Of a DNA stretch of 64,000 nucleotides, positions 26,422 to 34,698 are shown in pieces; the stretch's first letter is position 1; every line of letters begins with the position of its first letter. The notes beneath the pieces are model-generated. The model was not told the DNA's origin. It searched no databases and saw only the letters and a program-made list of their open reading frames with translations. A program made the translations under genes and the position numbers. Source of the stretch: Bradyrhizobium sp. CCGB01 (GTDB lineage Bacteria; Pseudomonadota; Alphaproteobacteria; Rhizobiales; Xanthobacteraceae); contig NZ_JANADK010000001.1 in NCBI RefSeq assembly GCF_024199795.1, positions 1,488,001 through 1,552,000 of the forward strand, in the 5' to 3' direction.

Positions 26422-28323
26422 TCAGTTGGACTTTGCGTTGTCCTTGGCATTCTCGGCCGTCGGCGAATCTGTCGGCGCAGGGTGCTTCTCACCGGTGATA
26501 CGCCGCTTCAGCAGGTCGAGGAAGGGCGACGCCGCCGGCGACTGGCGGATCAGGCTTTCAGGGTCGGGGAAGATCAGGGGATCGTCCCAGGGACCCTGCA
26601 CCATGAACGGCAGTTGAAAGCCGGACGACGTGTTGAGGCTCGCCACGCCCTTCATGTCGTATTCGCGCGTCGGCACCGAGGCGGTGCCCGTCAGCGTGAT
26701 CTTCGCAGCGGGGCCTTCGATGCGGATGTCCTCGGCGGTGGCGATCCCGTCGGAGAACCTCACCGCGATGGTGAGGGTGTCGTAAGGGGTCGAGCCGCTG
26801 CGGAAGTTGCCGCCGCCCGACAGCGGCCGCCGCTCCAGCCGCTTCAGGAGTTGCTCGGCGTTGAAGCCCGAAATCGCACCGTCGTGCCCGGTCACCGTGG
26901 CAGTGCCGTCGAGCGACTGCACGAGGCCGAACGGGCTCGAGCCGGAGGCCAGCAGCGAGACGTTGATGTTGCCGCGGCCGGACAGCTTGTTGAGGCCGAA
27001 CAATTCGGAGGCGCAGGCCTGAAGATCGACATCGGTGAACTGGAATTGCGCCTTGACGTCGGCGACGGTGTCGGAGCGCGCGATCCCGAACGAGCCCTTG
27101 GCGATGCCGCCATAGACCTGGGCTTCGCCGACCGAGAGCGCCAGCGTGCCGTTGCGCAAATTGGCGCCGATCGCGGTGCGGCCGAGTTTCGACGTCCCGA
27201 CCGTCAGCCTGGCTGCCGACAGGCGCATGTCGAGGTCGGTGGTCGAGAGCCCGTTGAGATCGAACAGCTGCCTGTTCCAGTCGCGGGCGCCGCTGGCGAG
27301 CAGGCGGAAGGTCGAGATGTAGGGTGTGAAGTCGAGCGCGTCGGCGGCGAGTGTCGCCTGCAGCGTCTGCCGGCCGTTATTGGCGTAGGTCATCACGCCT
27401 TCGGCGGTGTTGCCGTCGAGGTCGACATTGACGTTGGTGAGCGCGATCGAGGCGCCGACGACATTGGCGCGCGCCTTCAGCGCGAAGCGGCCGAAGCCGC
27501 CGCTGCCGGGCTGCGGCTGGCCGGTCCAGCGTAGCGCGTTGCGCAAGGACGGGCTGTCGATGGTGAGCGTGCCTTCCATCATCGGGCTGGTGCGGTTGGC
27601 GACGCTGCCGTCGAAGGCGAGCTTGAGCGGGGCGCTGGCGATCCGCGCCTTCAGCCCGGAGCGGTCGCCGGAGAGGGCGGCGACGAAGTCGGCGAAGCTG
27701 ATCGAGCCGTCGACGCGCTCGCCGCGCCAATCGAATTGCCCGGTCGCGGCGAACGACCGCGAGATCGAGGGCCAGGCCAGCGACAGGTCGATATCCTCGA
27801 ATTTCTCGGAGGCGTGGGTGACGGCGTCCTCGTAATTGAGCACACCGTCCTGGATCCTGATCTCGGAGAACGACACCTGGTTGTCGGCGCCCGGCTTCAT
27901 GGTGCGCGCGATGGTCTGGATGAAGGGCGTCCAGTTGCTTTCGCCATCCTGCTTCAGGCTGACATGGATGCGAGGCCGGAGCAGCGTCAGGTCGGCGATC
28001 TCGAAGCGTTGCAGCAGCAGCGGCAGCAGCCGGAGATTGGCGGTGAGCACGTCGACATGCAGAGCCGGGTCGCTGGTGCCGCCGCCCTTCAGGCCGACGT
28101 CATGGAAGGAGATGTAACTTGCCGGCAGCACCGAGATATCGATGCTCCCTGCCACGCTGAGCTCGAGCCCGGTGACGTCGCGGATCTGCGCCTCCACGGC
28201 CTTGCGCAGTGCGTCGCGGTTGATGAGCCAGGAGGTCGCGATCAGGGCGATCAGCGCGACGCCGAGCAGCGCCGCGATCGGCGTCCCGAGGCGCTTCATT
28301 CCTTGGGCCATGGTCAATGGCAT
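26422..28323 (-). CDS. AsmA-family envelope protein
   Basis: About 633 residues from the ATG at 28323 (MPLTMAQGMKRLGTPIAALL). In-frame ATGs at 28311 and 28299 are also possible, and a longer frame reaching 28536 adds residues with no family character. One N-terminal membrane anchor (GTPIAALLGVALIALIATSWLI) is followed by an AsmA N-terminal region (ALRKAVEAQIRDVTGLELSVAGSI) and a C-terminal AsmA-like domain of repeated beta strands (DLQACASELFGLNKLSGRGNINVSLLASGSS, SGFNAEQLLKRLERRPLSGGGNF). AsmA-like proteins are thought to act in lipid transport or outer-membrane assembly; the precise role here is unknown. Confidence 0.85.
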   Translation of the reverse strand: MPLTMAQGMKRLGTPIAALLGVALIALIATSWLINRDALRKAVEAQIRDVTGLELSVAGSIDISVLPASYISFHDVGLKGGGTSDPALHVDVLTANLRLLPLLLQRFEIADLTLLRPRIHVSLKQDGESNWTPFIQTIARTMKPGADNQVSFSEIRIQDGVLNYEDAVTHASEKFEDIDLSLAWPSISRSFAATGQFDWRGERVDGSISFADFVAALSGDRSGLKARIASAPLKLAFDGSVANRTSPMMEGTLTIDSPSLRNALRWTGQPQPGSGGFGRFALKARANVVGASIALTNVNVDLDGNTAEGVMTYANNGRQTLQATLAADALDFTPYISTFRLLASGARDWNRQLFDLNGLSTTDLDMRLSAARLTVGTSKLGRTAIGANLRNGTLALSVGEAQVYGGIAKGSFGIARSDTVADVKAQFQFTDVDLQACASELFGLNKLSGRGNINVSLLASGSSPFGLVQSLDGTATVTGHDGAISGFNAEQLLKRLERRPLSGGGNFRSGSTPYDTLTIAVRFSDGIATAEDIRIEGPAAKITLTGTASVPTREYDMKGVASLNTSSGFQLPFMVQGPWDDPLIFPDPESLIRQSPAASPFLDLLKRRITGEKHPAPTDSPTAENAKDNAKSN

Positions 28324-28583
28324 GTCCTGATCGGGTTGGTCGTTGGAGCCAGAAGGGCGGGCCGGAAAACCTGCATGCCCACACCCAACCCCCGCAACTT
28401 GATGGGTTTTCTTGTCGCTTTCAAGGCCGCGGGCGGTTCTGCCCACGGCGTGGGCAGCTTCTATCACCCGGGCGCGGAACGGAGAACCCCGTATCATTGA
28501 CGGCTTTGGAGGATTTCGCCTAATAATCGCCGCCAATGAGGCGCGACGCCTGCCCGCCGAAGGTTCAGTCGAAGGTTATTTGC

Positions 28584-29291
28584 ATGAACAAGGTCTATCC
28601 CGACGCCAAGTCGGCTCTCGACGGCATTCTGAAAGACAACATGATGATCATGTCGGGGGGCTTCGGCCTCTGCGGCATCGCCGAGGAGCTGTCGGACGCG
28701 ATCCGCGAGTCCGGCGTCAAGGGCCTGACGGTCGTCTCCAACAATGCCGGCGTCGACGGCATCGGCCTCAGCCGCCTGCTCGAAACCCGCCAGATCAAGA
28801 AGATGATCTCGTCCTATGTCGGCGAGAACAAGCTGTTCGCCCAGCAATTCCTGGCCGGCGAGCTGGAACTCGAATTCAATCCGCAAGGAACGCTGGCCGA
28901 GCGCATCCGCGCCGGCGGCGCCGGTATCCCGGCCTTCTACACCAAGACCGGCGTCGGCACGCTGATCGCCGAAGGCAAGGAAGTGAAGGAGTTCGACGGC
29001 GAGAAGTATCTGATGGAGCGCGGCCTGTTCGCCGACCTCGCCATCGTGCACGCCTGGAAGGGCGATACCGCCGGCAACCTCATCTACCGCAAGACCGCGC
29101 GCAACTTTAACCCGATGATGGCGACTGCCGCCAAGATCACGGTCGCCGAGGTCGAGCATCTGGTTCCGGCCGGTGAACTCAATCCCGACCACATCCACAC
29201 GCCCGGCATCTTCGTGAAGCGCATCGTCGAGGTCGGTACGGCCAAGAAGCGCATCGAATTCCGCAACACCCGCCCGCGCACGGCAGCTTGA
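28584..29291 (+). CDS. scoA: 3-oxoacid CoA-transferase subunit A
   Basis: 235 residues, subunit A of succinyl-CoA:3-ketoacid CoA-transferase, which activates acetoacetate with succinyl-CoA. The start at 28584 (MNKVYPDAKSALDGILKDNM) matches the family. Motifs: SGGFGLCGIAEELSDAI (CoA-transferase family I signature GGFGLCG), NNAGVDGIGLSRLLE, ELELEFNPQGTLAERIRAGGAGIPAFYT and GDTAGNLIYRKTARNFNP. It is paired with scoB; a palindromic repeat occupies the 73-bp gap between them. Confidence 0.95.
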   Translation: MNKVYPDAKSALDGILKDNMMIMSGGFGLCGIAEELSDAIRESGVKGLTVVSNNAGVDGIGLSRLLETRQIKKMISSYVGENKLFAQQFLAGELELEFNPQGTLAERIRAGGAGIPAFYTKTGVGTLIAEGKEVKEFDGEKYLMERGLFADLAIVHAWKGDTAGNLIYRKTARNFNPMMATAAKITVAEVEHLVPAGELNPDHIHTPGIFVKRIVEVGTAKKRIEFRNTRPRTAA

Positions 29292-29294
29292 GGC

Positions 29295-29343
29295 GCGCAT
29301 GATCCGGAAAAGTGGACACCGGTTTTCCGGCAAGATCATGCGC
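29295..29343. repeat. Dispersed palindromic repeat D (GCGCATGATC...GATCATGCGC) inside the sco operon
   Basis: 10-bp terminal inverted repeat GCGCATGATC / GATCATGCGC with a nested CCGGAAAA...TTTTCCGG stem. I recall near-identical elements as very common in Bradyrhizobium genomes. It sits between scoA and scoB, where it would form a hairpin in the shared message. Confidence 0.8.
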
Positions 29344-29364
29344 CAGCAATAACAGGAGACGAAG

Positions 29365-30015
29365 ATGGCCTGGACCCGTGAACAGATGGCCGCGCGCGCC
29401 GCGAAGGAATTGCGCGACGGCTACTACGTCAATCTCGGCATCGGCATCCCGACGCTGGTCTCGAACTTCATCCCCGACGGGGTCGATGTCAGCCTCCAGA
29501 GCGAGAACGGCATGCTCGGCATGGGACCGTTCCCCTATGAGGACGAGGTGGACGCCGACCTCATCAACGCCGGCAAGCAGACCGTCAGCGAGCTGCCCTC
29601 GACCTCGTATTTCTCGAGCGCGGATTCCTTCGGCATGATCCGCGGCGCCCACATGGACCTGTCGATCCTCGGCGCCATGCAGGTGGCCCAGAACGGCGAT
29701 CTCGCCAACTGGATGATCCCCGGCAAGATGGTCAAGGGCATGGGCGGCGCGATGGACCTCGTTGCCGGCGTCAAGCGCGTCGTCGTCGTGATGGAGCATT
29801 CAGCCAAGGACGGCTCGAAGCTGCTGAAGAAGTGCAATCTGCCGCTGACCGGCGAGCGCGTGGTCGACATGGTCGTCACCGATCTCGCCGTCTTCACCAT
29901 CGACAAGCATGGTGATGGTGGCATGGCCCTGATCGAGCTCGCCGACGGCGTCTCGCTCGACGAGGTCAAGGCCAAGACCGAAGCCGAATTCCGCGTCGCG
30001 CTGAAGAACACGTAA
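29365..30015 (+). CDS. scoB: 3-oxoacid CoA-transferase subunit B
   Basis: 216 residues, the catalytic subunit. The active-site Glu lies in [19 protein letters not shown] (the S-E-N-G-ML motif of family I CoA-transferases). Other hallmarks are [17 protein letters not shown] at the start and [41 protein letters not shown]. The ATG has AGGAG about 7 bp upstream. Together with scoA it serves ketone-body or poly-3-hydroxybutyrate breakdown, which is important in rhizobia; the pathway assignment is from family knowledge. Confidence 0.96.
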   Translation: MAWTREQMAARAAKELRDGYYVNLGIGIPTLVSNFIPDGVDVSLQSENGMLGMGPFPYEDEVDADLINAGKQTVSELPSTSYFSSADSFGMIRGAHMDLSILGAMQVAQNGDLANWMIPGKMVKGMGGAMDLVAGVKRVVVVMEHSAKDGSKLLKKCNLPLTGERVVDMVVTDLAVFTIDKHGDGGMALIELADGVSLDEVKAKTEAEFRVALKNT

Positions 30016-30037
30016 GACAGCGGTCGTAATAAGCGTG

Positions 30038-30070
30038 AATGGCCGGGCGTCGTCCCGGCCATTTTCGTTT
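30038..30070 (+). terminator. Terminator of the sco operon
   Basis: 10-bp stem AATGGCCGGG / CCCGGCCATT (30038-30047 with 30054-30063), 6-nt loop, then TTCGTTT. It is 22 bp after the scoB stop. Confidence 0.75.
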
Positions 30071-30088
30071 GCGGCGCGACGTTCTCGG

Positions 30089-30964
30089 TTACGACCTCGC
30101 CCACACCTTGCTCCACCGCGCCGACACGCTCGCGACCCATGACGGCTCCTCGCGGACCAGACGGAAGCCGAGATTGGCGGGCGGCACGCCTTGCGCGCAG
30201 CCGCCGGCGCGGGCGTCGCGGATGAAGTCGGTGACGTAGGCGCGGTGCGCCCCCTCGGCGACACGCACGCCACAATTCACGGTCGCCCGGCCGGCATTGC
30301 CGGTCTCGTCGATCCGCGAGCGCACGAAGCAGGTCGAGGTCCATTCCCAGACATTGCCGGCGAGATCCTCGATGCCATGCTCGTTCGCGCCGAACTTGCC
30401 GAACGGATAGGCCGTCGTGTCGGAGAGGTCGCGCTCGGATTCACGCTCGTAGCGGCTGAGCCAACGCTTCGAAGGATCGTCTGCGTCCACCGGCGCGCCA
30501 TCATCCCTAAAGCGGGAGCCTGCCGCAAAGGCCCATTCGGCATCGCTCGGCAGGCGGTAGTTGTGGCCGGTCTTGCGCGACAGCCAGCCCGCATAGGCCT
30601 GCGCATCATGCCAGCTCACCTGTACCGCGGGACGATCAGACGCAATCGCGACGCCGCGATCGAGCGCACGGCAGGCGCCGTCCTGCACGCAAAGCCGATA
30701 GTCGGATGACGAGACCTGGTGCCGCATGATGTGCAGCGGCCGATTGAAGCGCATCGCGCGCAACGGCACTTCGGCCTGCCGCCCGCCGCGCGTGAAATCG
30801 CCGGCTTCGCGATAGGACAGATCTCCGGGCGCGACCCTGATGATGGCGGGCTCCGTCGCCGTGCCGTGCACCGCGATGTCGGTGACCAGCGGTGCCATCG
30901 CGATCGGCCCTGCGAGCCCGGCGGCGCAGGCGAGCAGCAGCTTCAGCTTGAATGCGATCAACAT
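30089..30964 (-). CDS. nirV: NirV, formylglycine-generating-enzyme-like protein of the nitrite reductase locus
   Basis: 291 residues with an N-terminal signal/anchor (MLIAFKLKLLLACAAGLAGP) and a SUMF1/FGE-fold domain from about residue 50 to the end. It contains RFNRPLHIMRHQVSSSDYRLC, VSWHDAQAYAGWLSRKTGHNYRLPSDAEWAFA, ANEHGIEDLAGNVWEWTSTCF and the C-terminal NLGFRLVRE. The catalytic Cys pair of true formylglycine-generating enzymes is not evident. It lies directly downstream of nirK on the same strand, the position of nirV in denitrifiers; NirV is required in no defined way for NirK, and its function is still unknown. A hairpin separates the two genes. Confidence 0.85.
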   Translation of the reverse strand: MLIAFKLKLLLACAAGLAGPIAMAPLVTDIAVHGTATEPAIIRVAPGDLSYREAGDFTRGGRQAEVPLRAMRFNRPLHIMRHQVSSSDYRLCVQDGACRALDRGVAIASDRPAVQVSWHDAQAYAGWLSRKTGHNYRLPSDAEWAFAAGSRFRDDGAPVDADDPSKRWLSRYERESERDLSDTTAYPFGKFGANEHGIEDLAGNVWEWTSTCFVRSRIDETGNAGRATVNCGVRVAEGAHRAYVTDFIRDARAGGCAQGVPPANLGFRLVREEPSWVASVSARWSKVWARS

Positions 30965-30983
30965 AGTCGTCCCCCGAAGAAAG

Positions 30984-31009
30984 AAGGGGCCGGTGATGAC
31001 CGGCCCCTT
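30984..31009 (-). terminator. Hairpin between nirK and nirV (terminator or attenuator)
   Basis: Perfect 10-bp stem AAGGGGCCGG / CCGGCCCCTT with a 6-nt loop. On the minus strand it is followed by CTTTCTTC. It lies 8 bp past the nirK stop, so it likely ends most nirK transcripts and limits nirV expression. Confidence 0.65.
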
Positions 31010-31016
31010 GTCGCGT

Positions 31017-32114
31017 CTAGTTGGTGTTGGGAACCGGTATCTCCGCAGGCGCCTTCACCTGGGTCATCAGATCGTCGTTCCACTTGCCTTCGACCTTGAA
31101 GTGCGCGGTGGCGCCGAGGTCCGCGGCCTCGATCAGATTATGCGTGACATAGGCGTAGATGCCGGGCTGCAGGAACTTGTAGAGCGCTGCTCCCGCAGAG
31201 CCGCCGCGGATGAACCAGGTCTCCAGGCCGGTCTCCGGCGCGTTGGAGAATTTTCCGGTCTCCCAGACATAGTCGCCATGACCGCCGATCAGGTGCGGAC
31301 GGCTGTCGCGATTGGCCTGCGAATGCACGATCAGCACGTTCTCGCCGACCTTGGCGGTCAGCGCGTTCTTGCCGGTGAGCGCGCCGACCTTGCCGTTGAA
31401 CACGACATGGGAGGGGATCAGCTTCTTCATCACCTCTTCGGTCTCGGTAAAGGCTTCACCCGGCGAGTCGTAGGACTTGAAGTTGCCCTTCTCGTCGCGC
31501 GGCACATACATGTCCTGCTCGCCGACATAGTAGACCTTGTCGTATTTCAGCGCGTGGCCCTTGCCGTCGTTGAGGCCCTCGCGCGGCAGCACCATCACCG
31601 CGCCGTTCATGCCGGAGACGACATGCCAGGGGATCATCGGGCCGCCCGGCGCGCAGTGATAGACGAACACGCCGGTCCGCGTTGCCTTCCAGCGCAGCAC
31701 GACCTGCTCACCGGGATTGACCAGCGTGAGCTCGGCGCCGCCGAGCGCGCCGGTCGCGGAGTGGAAGTCGATGTTGTGCGGCATGGTGCTGGTCGCGGGA
31801 TTGACCAGCGTCAGCTCGACATAGTCGCCCTCATGCACGACCATCAGCGGGCCCGGCATCGAGCCGTTGAAGGTCATGGCCTGGAAGGTGGTGCCCTTGT
31901 CGTCGATGACCACCTTCTTCTCCTCGATGGTCATCTTGAATTCGATGATCTTGGGGCCCTGCGTCGTGGCCTGCTCATGCGCATGCACGAAGGGCGGGGC
32001 GACCAGCTCGACCTTCTGCCGCGGCAGCTTGAGCTCGCTGGCCGCGAACGTGGGTGTCGCGAGAATCAAGGCGGTCGCGGCGGCGCTGATCAATGCGGCT
32101 CTGCGGGTGAACAT
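31017..32114 (-). CDS. nirK: Copper-containing nitrite reductase (NO-forming)
   Basis: 365 residues from the ATG at 32114, chosen because GAAGGA lies about 8 bp upstream (an ATG at 32123 lacks this). An RR-type signal ([24 protein letters not shown]) suggests Tat export. Type 1 copper ligands are His113 (MPHN), Cys154 and His164 ([12 protein letters not shown]) and Met169. Type 2 ligands are His118, His153 and His325 (YVTHNLIEA). The catalytic Asp (Asp116, NIDFH) and His ([11 protein letters not shown]) are present. It reduces nitrite to NO in the periplasm. An FNR/FixK-type box lies upstream at 32183-32196. Confidence 0.97.
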   Translation of the reverse strand: MFTRRAALISAAATALILATPTFAASELKLPRQKVELVAPPFVHAHEQATTQGPKIIEFKMTIEEKKVVIDDKGTTFQAMTFNGSMPGPLMVVHEGDYVELTLVNPATSTMPHNIDFHSATGALGGAELTLVNPGEQVVLRWKATRTGVFVYHCAPGGPMIPWHVVSGMNGAVMVLPREGLNDGKGHALKYDKVYYVGEQDMYVPRDEKGNFKSYDSPGEAFTETEEVMKKLIPSHVVFNGKVGALTGKNALTAKVGENVLIVHSQANRDSRPHLIGGHGDYVWETGKFSNAPETGLETWFIRGGSAGAALYKFLQPGIYAYVTHNLIEAADLGATAHFKVEGKWNDDLMTQVKAPAEIPVPNTN

Positions 32115-32182
32115 CGGAAGCATCCTTCATCTGAAAGGGTTTTGATGACGGATGCAGTGTGCGCCTGTTGCGGCAAGAGTGT

Positions 32183-32196
32183 TTGCGCTGCGACAA
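32183..32196 (-). promoter_or_regulatory. FNR/FixK-type box upstream of nirK
   Basis: On the minus strand it reads TTGTCGCAGCGCAA, a TTG-N8-CAA dyad. Its centre is about 75 bp before the nirK ATG, which allows a start site about 41 bp from the box centre. From memory, the Bradyrhizobium nirK FixK2 site is almost the same sequence. Confidence 0.8.
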
Positions 32197-32351
32197 GCTT
32201 TTGCCGGATTCGTCTCCGGTAAAATCCTTAAGAGGTTTGCCGAAGATCGCATCGACGATGCGAAGGACGCGTTGCCGCGCGGCTCAATTTCGCCAGAGGC
32301 AAATCGTTCGCATCTTCAACTGCGTTTTGATCGCGAATGTTTGGTTGTCGA

Positions 32352-32558
32352 CTAGAGAAGCTGGATCGCAATCCAGACCGTGCCCCAGACCGCGAGCGAC
32401 AGTGCGGCAAAGACGGCAGCCGTGATCGCGACGGCGCGCACGATATGACCTGCGCCCGCCGTGGGCGTGGCGGGTACGGGACGAAAATCGTCGAAGCGCG
32501 GGATATGGCCGCGAACGCCGGTGAGCCAGAGAACGAGATCGAGCGCGAGCGACGTCAT
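32352..32558 (-). CDS. Small membrane protein between nirK and hemN
   Basis: 68 residues. The N-terminal half is MTSLALDLVLWLTGVRGHIP, and a C-terminal transmembrane helix (HIVRAVAITAAVFAALSLAVWGTVWIAIQLL) ends the protein. GGAG lies about 7 bp before the ATG. It is not a known subunit I can name. It is divergent from hemN; the FNR-type box at 32619-32632 is at a suitable distance to drive it, so it may be an anaerobically induced membrane peptide. The gene reading on this strand is the only one in the region with a ribosome-binding site. Confidence 0.6.
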   Translation of the reverse strand: MTSLALDLVLWLTGVRGHIPRFDDFRPVPATPTAGAGHIVRAVAITAAVFAALSLAVWGTVWIAIQLL

Positions 32559-32618
32559 GGCCTATCTCCAGGAAGCAATGATTGAACGTCATCATGCTCG
32601 CGATCAGGCGCCCAGACT

Positions 32619-32632
32619 TTGAGCGAGCGCAA
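32619..32632. promoter_or_regulatory. FNR/FixK-type box between hemN and the small membrane protein gene
   Basis: TTGAGCGAGCGCAA, a TTG-N8-CAA dyad. Its centre is about 91 bp before the hemN ATG and about 67 bp before the ATG of the divergent 68-residue gene, so it could serve either or both. Confidence 0.7.
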
Positions 32633-32716
32633 GGTGGTCCGCCCGGAAACGGGTAATCCAATGCCATCCGGGATTGCCGCGCCACCGCGCGGCATCGATT
32701 TACGAATGGGTAAGAC

Positions 32717-34069
32717 ATGAGGACAGATCTCGCAGCGAGCTATGGCGAAGAACGTCTGCCGCGCTACACGAGCTATCCGACCGCGCCGCATTTTTCGCCG
32801 GCGATCGGTGCAGATACTTACGCAAGGTGGCTGTCCGAGCTGCCCGCGGGCGCCGGCGCGTCGCTTTACCTGCACGTGCCGTTCTGCCGTGAGATGTGCT
32901 GGTATTGCGGCTGCCATACCCAGATCGTCCGCCGCGACGGGCTGATTGCGGCCTATCAGCGGACGCTGCGCAGCGAGATCGCACAGGTCGCCGAAACCAT
33001 CGGCCGCCGCATCAAGGTCGAGCACATCCATTTCGGCGGCGGCACGCCGACCATCATGGCGCCGGAGGCCTTTGCCGAATTGATGGCGGCGATGCGCCAT
33101 TCGTTCTTCGTGCTGCCGTCGGCCGAGATCGCGGTCGAGATCGACCCGCGCACGCTGACATCAGGGATGGTGGAGGCGATGCGGCTCTCCGGCGTCAACC
33201 GCGCCAGCCTCGGGGTACAGAGCTTCGATCCGGTCGTGCAGCGCGCGATCAACCGCGTGCAGAGTTTTGAGCAGACGGCGTCCGTCGTGGACATGCTCCA
33301 GCATGCGGGCATCAAGGGCATCAACTTCGATCTCATCTACGGCCTGCCGCACCAGACCGTTGCCTCGTGCCTGGACACCGTGCGGCGCTCGCTCGCGCTC
33401 GGGCCCGACCGCTTCTCGGTGTTCGGCTATGCGCATGTGCCCGCGTTCAAGAAGCACCAGCGCATGATCGACGAGAACCATCTGCCCGATGGCCTTGCGC
33501 GTCACGACCAGGCCTGCGCGATCGCCAATGCGCTGAAGGAAGCCGGCTACGTGCAGATCGGGCTCGACCATTTCGCTCGCCCCGGCGACGCCATGGCCGT
33601 CGCCTTCGAGGACCGGACGTTGCGCCGCAATTTCCAGGGCTACACCACCGACAGGGGTGAGGTTTTGATCGGCTTCGGCGCCAGCGCCATCGGACATCTG
33701 CCGCAGGGCTATGTGCAGAACGAGGTGCAGATCGGAGGCTATGCGCAAAGCGTCGCGTCTGGTCGCCTCGCCACCGCCAAGGGCTACGGGCTCACCGACG
33801 ACGACCGGCTGCGCGCCGACATCATCGAGCGCATCATGTGCGAGTTCAGCGCCGATCTCGGCGACATCTGCGCGCGCCATGGCGCACAGCCCGAAGCGAT
33901 GCTGCAATCGGCCGCGCGCCTGAAGCCGCTGATCTCGGACGGCATCGTCAGGCTCGACGGCGACCGGCTCGCGGTCGCAAACGACTCGCGCTTCCTGGTC
34001 CGCAGCGTTGCTGCCGCGTTCGACGCGCATCTGGATCCGGGGAAGCAGTTGCATAGCAGGGCGGTGTAG
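32717..34069 (+). CDS. hemN: Oxygen-independent coproporphyrinogen III dehydrogenase
   Basis: 450 residues, radical-SAM enzyme that oxidatively decarboxylates coproporphyrinogen III to protoporphyrinogen IX without oxygen. The cluster motif is CREMCWYCGC (Cys57, Cys61, Cys64, plus Cys66 typical of true HemN). It is followed by FGGGTPTI, EIDPRTLT, LGVQSFDPVVQRAINRVQ and NFDLIYGLPHQT. The HemN-specific N-terminal residues RYTSYPTAPHF are present, which separates it from HemW. It provides haem for anaerobic respiration and lies beside nirK under a matching FNR-type box. Confidence 0.96.
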   Translation: MRTDLAASYGEERLPRYTSYPTAPHFSPAIGADTYARWLSELPAGAGASLYLHVPFCREMCWYCGCHTQIVRRDGLIAAYQRTLRSEIAQVAETIGRRIKVEHIHFGGGTPTIMAPEAFAELMAAMRHSFFVLPSAEIAVEIDPRTLTSGMVEAMRLSGVNRASLGVQSFDPVVQRAINRVQSFEQTASVVDMLQHAGIKGINFDLIYGLPHQTVASCLDTVRRSLALGPDRFSVFGYAHVPAFKKHQRMIDENHLPDGLARHDQACAIANALKEAGYVQIGLDHFARPGDAMAVAFEDRTLRRNFQGYTTDRGEVLIGFGASAIGHLPQGYVQNEVQIGGYAQSVASGRLATAKGYGLTDDDRLRADIIERIMCEFSADLGDICARHGAQPEAMLQSAARLKPLISDGIVRLDGDRLAVANDSRFLVRSVAAAFDAHLDPGKQLHSRAV

Positions 34070-34078
34070 GCTCCCTCC

Positions 34079-34182
34079 GTCATTCCGGGGCGCGCCACTT
34101 GGCGCGAGCCCGGAATCCATTGTTCTGCGTCACGTGCTGCCTGATGGATTCCGGGTTCGCGCTGCGCGCGCCCCGGAATGAC
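34079..34182. repeat. Dispersed palindromic repeat E (GTCATTCCGGGGCGCGC ends)
   Basis: Perfect 17-bp terminal inverted repeat (34079-34095 with 34166-34182) and a nested 12-bp stem CCCGGAATCCAT / ATGGATTCCGGG. It follows the hemN stop by 9 bp and probably folds as a long cruciform or terminator-like hairpin. I recall this family as common in Rhizobiales. Confidence 0.8.
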
Positions 34183-34190
34183 AGCGCAGC

Positions 34191-34204
34191 TTGCGCTCCA
34201 ACAA
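34191..34204 (+). promoter_or_regulatory. Probable FNR/FixK-type box upstream of the DUF1858 gene
   Basis: TTGCGCTCCAACAA, a TTG-N8-CAA dyad with a weaker right half than the other three. Its centre is about 55 bp before the ATG at 34253. Confidence 0.5.
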
Positions 34205-34252
34205 AGAAACACCACCCCGCTCCGCTATCGTCACTTCGGAACGGAGTTGACC

Positions 34253-34450
34253 ATGCCCTTCCGATCCGACGATCTGGTCGATGACATCATGCGCACGGCG
34301 CCGCACACGATCCGCGTGTTTCTCGCCTTCAGGATGGCCTGCGTCGGCTGTCCGATCGCGACCTTCCACACCGTGGAAGACGCCTGCCGCGAGCATGGCA
34401 TCGACCAGGACAAATTCCTCGCTGCGCTGTGCGAATGCGTGCCGGCGTGA
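34253..34450 (+). CDS. DUF1858 domain protein (small CxxC redox-type)
   Basis: 65 residues: MPFRSDDLVDDIMRTAPHTI, then RVFLAFRMACVGCPIATFHTVEDACREHGID. The CVGCP motif (Cys30, Cys33) is the DUF1858 hallmark, a domain often found beside hybrid-cluster and nitrogen-oxide genes and once named a hybrid-cluster-associated redox disulphide domain. The ATG at 34253 follows GGAG; a longer frame from 34178 lacks a site. Its location between hemN and the NnrR-like gene, with an FNR-type box, points to a role in nitrosative or anaerobic metabolism. The mechanism is unknown. Confidence 0.85.
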   Translation: MPFRSDDLVDDIMRTAPHTIRVFLAFRMACVGCPIATFHTVEDACREHGIDQDKFLAALCECVPA

Positions 34451-34488
34451 GGCGGGTTGGAGTTCGCGCGGGTCGCGCGCGGATTCCC

Positions 34489-34691
34489 GGGTGAGGGCGC
34501 ACTTTTCGCCGTAAGCGGAAGCGCCCTCACCCCTATTTTCCGAGCTCGCGGTGGTGTTCACCTCTCCCCGCTTGCGGGGAGAGGTCGGATCGCTCTTGCG
34601 ATCCGGGTGAGGGGGTACAGGTCCCACCGCGATCTCACGTGTGGAGAGCGCCCCTCACCCCAACCCTCTCCCCGTAAGAACGGGGAGAGGG
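34489..34691. repeat. Composite array of palindromic repeats C and F between convergent genes
   Basis: Several hairpins in series: GGGTGAGGGCGC / GCGCCCTCACCC (34489-34532, 12-bp arms), CCTCTCCCCGC / GCGGGGAGAGG (34561-34584), CGGATCGC / GCGATCCG (34586-34605) and CCCTCTCCCCG / CGGGGAGAGGG (34664-34691). The first and last units flank GTGAGGGG and CCCCTCAC blocks that also pair. This fills the 248 bp between the DUF1858 gene and the regulator gene and should end transcription from both sides. No gene is seen here. Confidence 0.8.
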
Positions 34692-34698
34692 AGAGGAG

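Noticed and set aside
28324..28536. N-terminal 71-residue extension of the AsmA-like protein
   Set aside because: It precedes the membrane anchor with Arg-rich, non-family sequence and no ribosome-binding site, and overlaps the scoA promoter region.
32152..32425. Plus-strand frames of 67 and 88 codons in the nirK upstream region
   Set aside because: No ribosome-binding site and no family resemblance; the region is better explained by the nirK promoter with its FNR-type box.
34079..34691. Possible CRISPR array or insertion sequence
   Set aside because: The repeats are palindromes of different families without regular spacers, and no cas or transposase gene is present.
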